NCBI RefSeq assembly: GCF_934754935.1
Contig: NZ_CAKVJB010000045.1
Span: 1-12,805, forward strand
From: an uncultured Holdemanella sp.
GTDB taxonomy: Bacteria; Bacillota_I; Bacilli_A; Erysipelotrichales; Erysipelotrichaceae
Length of the DNA stretch: 12,805 nucleotides
Reading direction: 5' to 3'
Position 1 is the stretch's first letter; the number at the start of each line of letters is the position of its first letter. The translations under genes were made by a program, and so were the position numbers. A model generated the notes under the pieces. That model ran no database searches. It saw only the letters and a list, made by a program, of their open reading frames with translations, and had not been told where the DNA came from. Of this stretch, positions 4,859 to 12,805 are shown in pieces.

Positions 4859-6127
4859 TTACACTGATTTCATCTCTTCGATTGCCTTTAATAAATCATC
4901 TTTTTTAAAAGTAATCAAATCCTCATCAGATATTTCATTTAAACTAGCCAAACGATTCGCATGAGCACTCTTGCTCTTATCAAACAAGTTACGCATTTCA
5001 CGTCCATTCGCAAAATTATCCGGCTTATGAATACACAAATCATTTAAATATGTCTTCAAGGTTTCTTGTGCTTCTAAATCCATTCTAAAATCATTTTGTT
5101 CACATAATAATCCAAAGATCGTAAATAATTCTTCTTCAGAATAATCATCAAAATGAATATATTCATTGAATCTCGATTTTAGTCCAGGATTCGATTGTAA
5201 GAATGCTTCCATCGGTTCATCATAACCAGCTACAATCACAATAAACTCATCACGATGATCTTCCATCGCCTTCAATAAAGTATCAATTGCTTCTTGACCA
5301 AAATCATTCTCACCCTTAGCTAAAGTATAGGCTTCATCAATAAAGAGAATACCACCCATAGCCTCATCAATCTTTTCCTTTGTCTTTAAAGCCGTTTGAC
5401 CAACATATCCCGCAACAATTCCACCACGATCCACTTCAATCAATTGGCCTTTTTCTAATATACCAAGCTCCCTATAGATTTTAGATAGTAATCTAGCAAT
5501 TGTTGTCTTTCCCGTACCAGGATTCCCCTTAAACACAAGATGTTTAGAAGTATTAAAAACTTTCAAACCTTTACTTTTACGAAGCTCATCTATTTTCAAC
5601 TCATTAATGATTGAATGAACTTGTTCTTTAACTTCATCCAATCCAATCATCGAATCCAATTGTTTTTGAAGATCTTCTAAAGACTCACTAGATTCTTCTT
5701 TAGGTTCTTCCACAACAATTGTCTTTTCTTCTTGTTTAATATCCAATAATTTAATGTATTGAATAAAATGATCCTTTACAATATCCTTCTTATCATTCTT
5801 ATTAAACAAATAATAACGACCCAATTCATATACAAATTGCGCATACAAAGCCTTTGTGATAGGCATTAGATTCAATGTTTGAAAATCAGAAAACCAAGAA
5901 TGAATAGAAACAACATTCATTTTTTCTTTAGAACCAAAAAACTCTTTATTAAAAGAATCTATACGAAGATCTGCATGATCTAAAGATATGATTTCAATAA
6001 ATCCAGCAATATTATTTAGAATCACCTGTTTAACATTTAAATGACCACCATCTTGATCAATCAATTCCTGCTCTTTAGAACATGCTAGTAATAACTTAGT
6101 CAAAGACTGTTTAACACTTATATCCAT
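4859..6127 (-). CDS. CbbX/SpoVK-type AAA+ ATPase
   Basis: 422 aa. The N-terminal 150 residues are helical and family-specific, ending in an acidic linker (EEPKEESSESLEDLQ). The AAA+ module follows: LDSMIGLDEVKEQV, Walker A GNPGTGKT (201-208), a pore-loop-like VDRGGIVAGYVGQT, Walker B GILFIDEAYTL (Asp264, Glu265), sensor-1 strand VIVAGY, arginine-finger segment NPGLKSRF (Arg319) and sensor-2 NGREMRN. This is the CbbX/SpoVK/EccA subgroup, hexameric remodelling ATPases that act on partner proteins. Start: ATG with AAGG 8-10 nt upstream. It is the last gene of a packed row, 14 nt after the 345 aa gene. Its clients are probably the two unknown proteins encoded just before it. It is not a sporulation or Rubisco context, so spoVK and cbbX are not assigned. 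Confidence 0.88.
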   Translation of the reverse strand: MDISVKQSLTKLLLACSKEQELIDQDGGHLNVKQVILNNIAGFIEIISLDHADLRIDSFNKEFFGSKEKMNVVSIHSWFSDFQTLNLMPITKALYAQFVYELGRYYLFNKNDKKDIVKDHFIQYIKLLDIKQEEKTIVVEEPKEESSESLEDLQKQLDSMIGLDEVKEQVHSIINELKIDELRKSKGLKVFNTSKHLVFKGNPGTGKTTIARLLSKIYRELGILEKGQLIEVDRGGIVAGYVGQTALKTKEKIDEAMGGILFIDEAYTLAKGENDFGQEAIDTLLKAMEDHRDEFIVIVAGYDEPMEAFLQSNPGLKSRFNEYIHFDDYSEEELFTIFGLLCEQNDFRMDLEAQETLKTYLNDLCIHKPDNFANGREMRNLFDKSKSAHANRLASLNEISDEDLITFKKDDLLKAIEEMKSV

Positions 6128-6141
6128 AATACCAACCTTCT

Positions 6142-7179
6142 TTATGCATATTGAATCTGATTATGCAAAGAATCATATAATTTCGATGCATCCTCACCCT
6201 CAATACCATTAAACATCTCAGAAATTTCTTTTTCCAATTCATTGTGAATTTCTTCATTCGTCTTTTCATGAAATACATTCAATAAGGATGTATCTTGAAG
6301 TGTTAAAATAATTTCTTGATTATCAATCACTTCTTGTTTTTGATCTTGAACTTGTTCTAAGAACTCATTATAATACGTATCCATTTCATCCGTATTTAAA
6401 TCTAAATCAAAAATGCCATGATCTTGCAACAATTCAACAAACCAAGATTGAGTTAGAGTGTCATACAAACTCATCCATTTATTATGAGACGTATGCCATA
6501 CTTCATCTCCAGTCAAAATATCTTTATAGTTAAAATAATATTGTTCATCAAAGAAACGCAATGAAGCAGTATACATCGAAAGCATCATAAATACAGTAAG
6601 AATCATATTGTCCTTATTATCAATTAAATCGGATTTTAAAGAATCAATCATCATATCCAAGACGACATATAATGAATCCACTAACTTACGCATTTGTTCT
6701 TCACTATAAGGCTTTTGTTTCTTACGACAATCCAGCATATCCTGATAGTCACTGATTACCCTATTGTATTCAGCTTTAATATGAAGTTCAGTCCCTTTAT
6801 TTAAAGTCTGTTGAACCTTTTCAATCGCACCAACAATCTCTTCTTCCATGGAATCTAACTTCTCATATAAAATCGCAAAAGTAGCCCAAGTCGAAACTAA
6901 ATTCACCCCATCTAAAATCAATGCAATATTTTGAATCTTAGATAAATTCTTTACCATCTTCAAATTTTGATTTAATAACTTAGAATTCTTTTGAACTGCC
7001 TTTAAAACTTCTTTTGCGGCAACCTGCTGTTCAGCCTCTTTAAAAATGTTATCTAAAGCAACCTTATAGAACTTCTTAAAGCGCTTATTCTTTTGACGAA
7101 CTACGATCTCCATAAAATTCTTATCATTCAAGAATTTACGCAATTCCTCTATTGTTCGTATTACTTCAATTTCATCCAT
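6142..7179 (-). CDS. Unknown 345 aa protein with one hydrophobic segment, ATPase-linked
   Basis: I choose the ATG at 7179 because GGAG sits 7 nt upstream and it begins 2 nt after the previous stop. A longer frame to 7236 would overlap that gene. I recognise no family. Visible features: a basic N-terminus (RQKNKRFKKFYK), then a hydrophobic stretch at about 82-105 (IALILDGVNLVSTWATFAIL). An acidic coiled-coil-like helix follows (YEKLDSMEEEIVGAIEKVQQ), and the rest is long, helical and acidic, with an acidic tail near the C-terminus. The hydrophobic stretch contains Asp, Asn and Gly, so it may be a buried or reversibly inserted helix rather than a plain anchor. Position between the 196 aa protein and the AAA+ ATPase suggests a complex. 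Confidence 0.75.
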   Translation of the reverse strand: MDEIEVIRTIEELRKFLNDKNFMEIVVRQKNKRFKKFYKVALDNIFKEAEQQVAAKEVLKAVQKNSKLLNQNLKMVKNLSKIQNIALILDGVNLVSTWATFAILYEKLDSMEEEIVGAIEKVQQTLNKGTELHIKAEYNRVISDYQDMLDCRKKQKPYSEEQMRKLVDSLYVVLDMMIDSLKSDLIDNKDNMILTVFMMLSMYTASLRFFDEQYYFNYKDILTGDEVWHTSHNKWMSLYDTLTQSWFVELLQDHGIFDLDLNTDEMDTYYNEFLEQVQDQKQEVIDNQEIILTLQDTSLLNVFHEKTNEEIHNELEKEISEMFNGIEGEDASKLYDSLHNQIQYA

Positions 7180-7181
7180 AC

Positions 7182-7772
7182 CTATTCTCCATCCTTTAAT
7201 TTGTATAGAACGAGTGTCAAAATCAATAAAATACAAGAATCCATACTATAGGAATTATGGAAATCAAAACGAGGCTTACGCTTATTAATTCCAATTGCTG
7301 GAACGGTTTCTCTGCGAATAAAAGTAAGAATCGTATCCATATCCAAACATTCTTTAGATAAATCAAAATCAGAGATCAACTTCGAATGATTCTTAGTAAC
7401 CGCCATATATAAACACATCATAATGCGCGTATAATCTACCAAATCCTGAAAGTTAACTTCTTTAGACTTACTAATAGAAACCGCCTTCTCATAATACTTC
7501 TGTGCACGCGTCTTCTGTTTCGATGTTTCAATCTGAGATTCTAAAATCTCATTCAAACATTTAAAATAACTTTTGATCAACTTATTAAAATCACACTTAT
7601 TCGTTAGTTCAACCATCCTGAAATGATCATATAACTTCTCTGCCGCAACTTCCTTAGTAATATGATTCAAGAACTGAAATTTTATATAAGCATTTAAATC
7701 CATCAAAACACAATTGCTAGTCACATCACTATAATTTAGCCATGTTGATTCTACAAACTCTTTTGGTTTCAT
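7182..7772 (-). CDS. Unknown 196 aa helical protein, first of the ATPase cassette
   Basis: ATG at 7772 with AAGGAG 9 nt upstream. No family recognised. The sequence is mostly helical with many Lys and Tyr (KTRAQKYYEKAVSISKSKE). It has scattered Cys without a zinc-site pattern and a hydrophobic C-terminal helix (SCILLILTLVLYKLKDGE) that could contact membrane or partner. The next gene starts 2 nt after its stop, indicating coupled translation. Its own ribosome site lies inside the end of the preceding open frame (stop at 7776-7778). Confidence 0.75.
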   Translation of the reverse strand: MKPKEFVESTWLNYSDVTSNCVLMDLNAYIKFQFLNHITKEVAAEKLYDHFRMVELTNKCDFNKLIKSYFKCLNEILESQIETSKQKTRAQKYYEKAVSISKSKEVNFQDLVDYTRIMMCLYMAVTKNHSKLISDFDLSKECLDMDTILTFIRRETVPAIGINKRKPRFDFHNSYSMDSCILLILTLVLYKLKDGE

Positions 7773-7775
7773 ATC

Positions 7776-7901
7776 CTAGTTCTCCTTGTTATTTTTTTTA
7801 TTCAAATAATTCAATATTGCCTTGTGTCCTAAACGTATTTTGACATACTCAATCTTCCATTCTTCACCACAAACAATTGCTTTAAAACTTAAATAATTTT
7901 T
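7776..7901 (-). other. Open 41-codon frame, likely displaced C-terminus of the zinc-ribbon gene
   Basis: No start codon or ribosome site, but the frame is open to a TAG 3 nt before the next gene's ATG. It encodes a varied, protein-like sequence (FKAIVCGEEWKIEYVKIRLG, then HKAILNYLNKK). It is -1 relative to the zinc-ribbon frame, and an A7 run at 7897-7903 lies exactly at the overlap. A one-base change in that run, or ribosomal slippage, would fuse the two into a protein of about 205 aa. Confidence 0.4.
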
Positions 7902-8389
7902 TTAAAATCTTCTTTATCTATTTCTAAAGCTGTTGAATACCGAAGATTTTCATAACAAGTTGGACAACAAATGAACTCAAAAACATCTTCGCTATCTTTA
8001 TATTTATAAAGTCTCATCCCTGTTAATTCAGTGTGCACTTTTGCACCACAAAGAGGACACCTTCTGGCATATCCGCCAATTACTTTATCCTTAACGTGTT
8101 GTGGTTTACACATAAAATCTTTCACACTATTAAAATTATTATAATCCAACTGTGACGCTTTTTTAGTCACATCATTCTCTTCATCCAGATTATAATCAAT
8201 TGTCGATATGTATTCAAAATACTTTCTGGTATATTTTTCTGCTGTCCTTGTAATACTCAATGATAATGAGAAATTATCTAAGAAAAATTTCTTTAAGCAA
8301 TCAACAACATCATGCTCAGAAGTTATGTTTTCGTTAATTAATAGAACATTTTGGTCTTCTAAACTAAAAGGAATTACTTGTCCTTTTAT
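7889..8389 (-). CDS. Zinc-ribbon protein of unknown role, start codon in doubt
   Basis: Open frame of 166 codons. A perfect AGGAGG (8397-8402) lies 7 nt before an ATA codon (8389-8387), where an ATG is expected. No ATG, GTG or TTG follows in frame until TTG at 8260, which lacks a ribosome site and would give 123 aa. From the ATA the product reads (I)KGQVIPFSLEDQNVLLINE and is well formed, so the full frame is favoured. The C-terminal part has CPLCG and CPTC (Cys111, 114, 142, 145) around YKYKDSEDVFEFIC, a two-CxxC zinc ribbon. It lies 33 nt after hsdR. With both the start and the C-terminal frame suspect, it may be a decaying gene, or it may use ATA weakly. Function unknown; a role tied to restriction is possible from position only. 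Confidence 0.55.
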   Translation of the reverse strand: MKGQVIPFSLEDQNVLLINENITSEHDVVDCLKKFFLDNFSLSLSITRTAEKYTRKYFEYISTIDYNLDEENDVTKKASQLDYNNFNSVKDFMCKPQHVKDKVIGGYARRCPLCGAKVHTELTGMRLYKYKDSEDVFEFICCPTCYENLRYSTALEIDKEDFKKII

Positions 8390-8422
8390 TGCTACTCCTC
8401 CTATAAAGTCATTTAATTAACA

Positions 8423-11400
8423 CTAATTATAATTCGCATTATTATTAATATTATCTATAACGCTCTTAATCTCCATCCAAGTTTGAATATCATTTCCAAA
8501 CAAATCTGCAACAGAACCTTTATCTGTAAATGGTGATTGTTGTAAAACACTCATATCTTTCATTAAACCATTTCTTACAATATATTCTACAATTTGATTT
8601 ACAAAATAGATTTGTTCAGAATTAAGATTTCTTTCATCTAAATATTTAGAAAAAGCATCTTTGGCAGCATTCATATCCAAGCCAACAATTTCTCGAACAA
8701 ATTCGCAGATAGGCTTTTCTCCTACTTCTGAATAATAGTCTTTCTTAGAACCTAATTCTTTCCATAAGATATTTTCTAAAGAAATTAAATCTGTACTACT
8801 TAATGGTTTGTTTTCTTTGATTTTCAAAATCACAGGATCATCTTTTTGATGTTGGCGAATATAATACTCAATTTTAGATTTATAATTCTTTAAATCATCA
8901 TTCTCTAATTCTGAATCATTAAATTGAACATCTAAAATATCATCTTCAAAATTAGTTTCATAAGATAATCCTTGTCTTGGAATATATTTAATTAAATCTC
9001 TTAATCTTAAACGAATATTTTCAAATTCGTCTATACCACTATATTCTAAGTAATTCGTATTTAAGATAGCATGAATAATTTCGCTTTCCTTTTCAATTGC
9101 AGGAATATTCGATACTTTAGCTAAACCTGTTACCTTTTTTAATAAATCTTTAATTCTACGCTTACTCTGTTTTTCAGCCAAATGAGCTAATTCAATACCA
9201 TACATTAAAGCATCAAATCGCACAGCACTTACCTCATCTTCATCCGGTAAGATTAGTGGTGCTAATTCTTGACGCACCATCAAACAATCTTCATAAGTAA
9301 GCATTTGATAATGATCTGGATTCGAATAGAGATCCACATATTTTAAATGTTGTCTAACATCAAAACGATTATGATCCAGCTCTTTTACTTTACTAACCAT
9401 ATAATCGACAAGTTCTTTACGCCATTTTTTTAATTCATCCGTTTGATAATTCAAAGCTTGTAATTTATAAGCAATCTCAAACTTTAATGCAAAAACAGCT
9501 CCCTGTACTGCAAGCATGTTTGGTGTTGCACTACCAGTCTTCATTCTGAAAAATTCAAAATTACCACAGAAATCAAAAATCAAGAACTTATCTTTATCTT
9601 TTCCATCTAAAAGTCCAGGACATAGTCTTGTTCCACGACCAATCATTTGCCAAAATTTAGCCTTACTCATTACTTTTTTAAAGAAAATCAAATTCACACA
9701 TTCAGGCACGTCAATACCAGTGTCTAACATATCAACTGAAATTGCAATTTGAGGTAATTTTCTTGGATCAGAAAACTGGTCAATTAAAGTCTGAGAATAG
9801 TTAATTTTATTATCAATGACTTCTGCATAACCTTTTAATTCAGGATAATCCTTATTAAAAATTTCTAGAATAAATTCTGCATGCTTATGATTTTTCGCAA
9901 AAATTATTGTTTTACCAATTTTTTGTCCATAATCAATACGAATACCATACTTAAATAAAGTTGCTAATACCTTACGCACTGTATCTTTATTAAAAACATA
10001 TTGGTTTATAGCTGAAGCACTGATAACTTCTGGAACATTCCCCTCTTCATCGACAAATGTTTCTTCATACTCTTCTTTTTCATCATTATCCAATTCATCC
10101 CAATGAATTCCATTCTTCATAAATTCTGTAGAACATTCTATAGATTTATAATCAACTAAAAATTCATCTTTTACAGCCTGAGCTAATTCATAACCATATG
10201 TCGGAATTCCATTTTCTAATTCAAAAACTTCATATGTATTCTTATCAATTTCATCTTTAGGCGTTGCAGTTAAACCAACTAAAGGTGCATCAAAATATGA
10301 AAATATATCTCTATACTTGTTATAAATAGATCTATGCGCTTCATCACAAATAATCAAATCAAAATGCCCGCAAGTAAATAATTTCTTGCCTTTATCCTTA
10401 ATCGTATCTATACAACCAATCATTGTTTGGTAAGTCGAAAATACAGCATGAGCATTATAATTTTCTTTATCTTCCACTAAATTTGTAGCCGAAAGATCCG
10501 GCAACAAATTCACAAAACTACGCTTAGCCTGTGTAACTAATGAGTTACGATCTGCCAAGAATAAAATATTCTTAATCCAACCATTATTTAATAGCACATC
10601 AACTAAACTAATAACCGTTCTAGTTTTACCTGATCCAGTAGCCATGACAAATAAAGCTTTTCTTCTATTCCCTTTATCAAAGGCTTCACATACAGCACGA
10701 ACTGCAGCTTCCTGGTAATAACGACCAGCAATATCCTTATTAATCGCAATATAATTCAAATGAGATTTTGTTCTTCTCAAATTAAAATACTTTTCTAAAT
10801 CACGCTTTGAATAAATACTCGATACTCTTCTTTCAGGATAATCATTATCGATTATACGAGTTTCAAAACCATTCGTGATAAAGATTACAGGTCTTCTTTT
10901 ATATTTCTTCTCTAATAAATCTGCATACAATTTTGCCTGTTGTCTTCCCACTGTAGGGTCTTTACAACTTCTCTTAGCCTCAATCACTGCTAACGGAATA
11001 TTCATATCATCATATAAAACATAATCTGCATAGCCAACTTCTGACTTATTAGGCATACCTTCAAGTTCAACTTCATTAATCCAATCTTTACCTTCAACCC
11101 ATCCAGCATCCATCAACATGGCATCTATATATAATTTACGTGTTTTAAACTCAGATAAATCTAATGGTTTTGCTACATATGTCTCTTGTTGTTGAACACG
11201 ACGAGTACTCAACTCTTCTTTCAAAGATTTATTTTCCGCGATCAAAGCCTCTAAATCAACATCTGGAACTGCTTTTACAGGAGCTACTTCCTCTTGTTCC
11301 AATAAAGAGTCATCATATTCTCTTTCTTCGTAATTATCACCATAACAATACGCAATAAAATCAGTAAAATAGAACAAGTTATGTAAACATATTTTGGCGA

Positions 11401-11716
11401 TACTAGCCGTTTTAGTGGTTGCAGTATGAACTGCTTCATTCCCATATCGACGAATAAACTCAATTCGCTTCCAAATATCATCATCCATGATAGATTTAAA
11501 AGCTCGCGTATTCATTAGTGTATGCAAATTATCCTGATATGGAACATCCAAATCTGCATCTACTGAATACATCCATTTAATACCTGCCTCTAATGCACGT
11601 CTACAGTTGATAATACACGTACTAACATCAATCTTATACGTCTTCTCTGCAACAATAGCTATATCTACAAAGCTATCAAAATCTTTTTCTTTCTTTAAAT
11701 AATCGAAGTTAGTCAT
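8423..11716 (-). CDS. hsdR: Type I restriction enzyme R (motor/nuclease) subunit
   Basis: 1097 aa. HsdR translocates DNA by ATP hydrolysis and cuts it when the complex stalls. Domains: a DUF4145-like N-terminus (about 1-125, with FIRRYGNEAVHT), a linker coiled coil, and a PD-(D/E)xK nuclease (about 190-310; Asp231 and EAK at Glu246/Lys248). The SF2 helicase motor has Walker A MATGSGKT (358-365), box DEAH (458-461), GLTATP (481-486) and motif VI QMIGRGTR (690-697). The long C-terminal domain is of the EcoEI HsdR type. All catalytic motifs are intact. ATG has GAGG about 8 nt upstream and overlaps the end of hsdS by 8 nt, so translation is coupled. The next gene follows at 33 nt. Confidence 0.93.
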   Translation of the reverse strand: MTNFDYLKKEKDFDSFVDIAIVAEKTYKIDVSTCIINCRRALEAGIKWMYSVDADLDVPYQDNLHTLMNTRAFKSIMDDDIWKRIEFIRRYGNEAVHTATTKTASIAKICLHNLFYFTDFIAYCYGDNYEEREYDDSLLEQEEVAPVKAVPDVDLEALIAENKSLKEELSTRRVQQQETYVAKPLDLSEFKTRKLYIDAMLMDAGWVEGKDWINEVELEGMPNKSEVGYADYVLYDDMNIPLAVIEAKRSCKDPTVGRQQAKLYADLLEKKYKRRPVIFITNGFETRIIDNDYPERRVSSIYSKRDLEKYFNLRRTKSHLNYIAINKDIAGRYYQEAAVRAVCEAFDKGNRRKALFVMATGSGKTRTVISLVDVLLNNGWIKNILFLADRNSLVTQAKRSFVNLLPDLSATNLVEDKENYNAHAVFSTYQTMIGCIDTIKDKGKKLFTCGHFDLIICDEAHRSIYNKYRDIFSYFDAPLVGLTATPKDEIDKNTYEVFELENGIPTYGYELAQAVKDEFLVDYKSIECSTEFMKNGIHWDELDNDEKEEYEETFVDEEGNVPEVISASAINQYVFNKDTVRKVLATLFKYGIRIDYGQKIGKTIIFAKNHKHAEFILEIFNKDYPELKGYAEVIDNKINYSQTLIDQFSDPRKLPQIAISVDMLDTGIDVPECVNLIFFKKVMSKAKFWQMIGRGTRLCPGLLDGKDKDKFLIFDFCGNFEFFRMKTGSATPNMLAVQGAVFALKFEIAYKLQALNYQTDELKKWRKELVDYMVSKVKELDHNRFDVRQHLKYVDLYSNPDHYQMLTYEDCLMVRQELAPLILPDEDEVSAVRFDALMYGIELAHLAEKQSKRRIKDLLKKVTGLAKVSNIPAIEKESEIIHAILNTNYLEYSGIDEFENIRLRLRDLIKYIPRQGLSYETNFEDDILDVQFNDSELENDDLKNYKSKIEYYIRQHQKDDPVILKIKENKPLSSTDLISLENILWKELGSKKDYYSEVGEKPICEFVREIVGLDMNAAKDAFSKYLDERNLNSEQIYFVNQIVEYIVRNGLMKDMSVLQQSPFTDKGSVADLFGNDIQTWMEIKSVIDNINNNANYN

Positions 11717-12782
11717 ATACTACCTCTCTTTCTAGTTCTATTATACTCTTCTTAATATCAAACCTTGATTTATCGACTTGTCGTACAAAGTTAACAAATT
11801 GATTCTGAAGTTCTATTGGTGGTAAATAAATTGGTATTTCCTGTAACTCTTGAGCATTTATATTAGCCTGATTTACTGCGCCTTTTGCTATTGTTCGTAG
11901 ATGTAATTTCATTTCATCAGTATTCATATACATTGAAAAAAATTTTGGAACTATGGTCTCTTTTAATCTAATTCTAATTATATATCCAGCAATAACCATA
12001 TCTTCATTAAAATCAAACTCTGCTGTTTTTCCAATTAAATCTAAACTATTGGTTCTATTGAACAATACATCACCTTTTCTTACAACACATTTTTCTAATT
12101 CATCATTATCTAAACTGATAAACTTTAAATCCGTTAAATCAAATCGCCCATCATATGTTAAATTGTTCATACGTAAATATTTATATTCACCATTCTCTAC
12201 AGATGGTTTACTGGTCCCATATTTAACTTCATTCACTACATTTTTAATTTGTTTAGATTCCCAGTTCAAGTTATTTATAAACGGTCTACCAAACATCTCT
12301 ATAAATCGGGCTTTAATCAAATCATCAAATTTGTTTAATTCAATTTTTTTTAATTCAATAATTGTGCTAATACATTTCAATCTACTTACTATCTGTTTTT
12401 GTTTAGTAGATGAATAATATCTAACATATACCTTATTTAATCCTTGTCGAGTAATCTGTGGTTGTGCTGATCCACTTATTATATTTTTAAAATTGTAATT
12501 TTTTAAAAAATAATATAAATAATTGATATCGATATTATGTTTCACTTCATCTAGACACATTGCATTCCCAGTTACATATGAGAAAGGTGGTGTAATATTG
12601 ACTGAACCACATGAAGCACCTCTGCATGTTATAGCTATTACAGAATCTTTATGGTTGTAAACATTGGAGTATCCAATAAGTCCATTAGCACCATAAACTG
12701 GATAACCATCATCCAATAATTCATCAGTAGGAATTGTCTTCCATTGTTTTGGTGAGCAAATATCAATTAATTTAATTTTCAT
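11709..12782 (-). CDS. hsdS: Type I restriction-modification specificity subunit S
   Basis: 357 aa, within the normal size range though short. HsdS recognises the two halves of the target through two target-recognition domains and holds HsdM and HsdR. The first domain (about 1-120) contains YPVYGANGLIGY and ends in PQITRQGLNKVYV. A helical conserved region follows (about 125-165, KQKQIVSRL and KFDDLIKARFIEMFG). The second domain (about 170-330) contains KYLRMNNLTYDGRFDL and ends in NINAQELQEIPIYLPP, with a final helix. The ATG at 12782 overlaps the stop of the upstream frame. Recognition sequence cannot be predicted. No inverted hsdS fragments or recombinase are seen in the window, so no sign of shufflon-type switching here. 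Confidence 0.92.
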   Translation of the reverse strand: MKIKLIDICSPKQWKTIPTDELLDDGYPVYGANGLIGYSNVYNHKDSVIAITCRGASCGSVNITPPFSYVTGNAMCLDEVKHNIDINYLYYFLKNYNFKNIISGSAQPQITRQGLNKVYVRYYSSTKQKQIVSRLKCISTIIELKKIELNKFDDLIKARFIEMFGRPFINNLNWESKQIKNVVNEVKYGTSKPSVENGEYKYLRMNNLTYDGRFDLTDLKFISLDNDELEKCVVRKGDVLFNRTNSLDLIGKTAEFDFNEDMVIAGYIIRIRLKETIVPKFFSMYMNTDEMKLHLRTIAKGAVNQANINAQELQEIPIYLPPIELQNQFVNFVRQVDKSRFDIKKSIIELEREVVYD

Positions 12783-12805
12783 TCGCTTCTACAAATCCGA
12801 ATTTA
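12772..12805 (-). CDS. C-terminal end of upstream gene, probably hsdM
   Basis: Only ten codons are visible (KFGFVEANEN, then TAA at 12774-12772), cut by the window edge. The frame overlaps the start of hsdS, as hsdM usually does in such operons. The assignment to the modification methyltransferase rests on gene order alone. Confidence 0.5.
   Translation of the reverse strand, partial: KFGFVEANEN

Noticed and set aside
7180..7236. Nineteen-codon N-terminal extension of the 345 aa protein
   Set aside because: It overlaps the coding end of the previous gene and lacks a ribosome site, while ATG 7179 has GGAG at proper distance.
7776..7850. Tyrosine-recombinase C-terminus from the segment RLGHKAI
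   Set aside because: The resemblance is only a few residues and the catalytic Arg/Tyr context is missing; a displaced tail of the zinc-ribbon gene is simpler.
11953..12417. Plus-strand 154-codon frame
   Set aside because: It lies fully antisense to hsdS, is rich in Ser/Leu/Phe/Ile as expected from an AT-rich reverse strand, and has no ribosome site.

Overview
The window is AT-rich (roughly one third G+C by eye) with strong AGGAGG-type ribosome sites and Bacillota-like proteins. It suggests a low-GC Gram-positive, possibly a gut Erysipelotrichia or Clostridia relative; that lineage is a guess. All protein genes I accept lie on the minus strand, so the transcriptional order runs from the right edge to the left.

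Right part (about 12805 to 7889): the last codons of an upstream gene, probably hsdM, then hsdS overlapping hsdR. This is a type I restriction-modification locus. hsdR carries an N-terminal DUF4145-like domain before its nuclease and helicase domains. After hsdR comes a zinc-ribbon gene with a perfect ribosome site but an ATA where its start should be. Its frame appears to continue past an A7 run for about 40 more codons.

Middle (7772 to 4859): three tightly packed genes, namely an unknown 196 aa protein, an unknown 345 aa protein with one hydrophobic segment, and a CbbX/SpoVK-type AAA+ ATPase. If the zinc-ribbon frame is joined across the A7 run, gaps from hsdS to the ATPase are at most about 33 nt. 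The ATPase cassette may therefore be co-transcribed with the restriction system. An unusually GC-rich inverted-repeat block (4768-4854) ends this stretch and looks like a structured RNA or terminator, strongest on the plus strand.

Next (4710 to 1612): an ADP-ribosylglycohydrolase translationally coupled (ATGA) to a 50 aa acidic protein, a terminator, then a soluble hybrid histidine kinase (NTF2-like, PAS, HisKA, HATPase, receiver).

Left part (1590 to 712): the most interesting region. A unit of about 385 bp is tandemly duplicated, with a third partial copy at each end. Each full unit encodes on the minus strand a 33-residue hydrophobic peptide with a basic tail and an AGGAGG site. On the plus strand it carries a good promoter (TTGACT, 17 bp, TTTAAT) for a transcript of about 100 nt that converges on the toxin gene. 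The two transcripts share a hairpin terminator that overlaps the peptide stop codon. This is the architecture of a type I toxin-antitoxin module (par/Fst or TxpA/RatA style). The left edge (1-711) is a decayed IS21-family element with iterated 22-bp terminal repeats and an istB pseudogene; it abuts the toxin array exactly.
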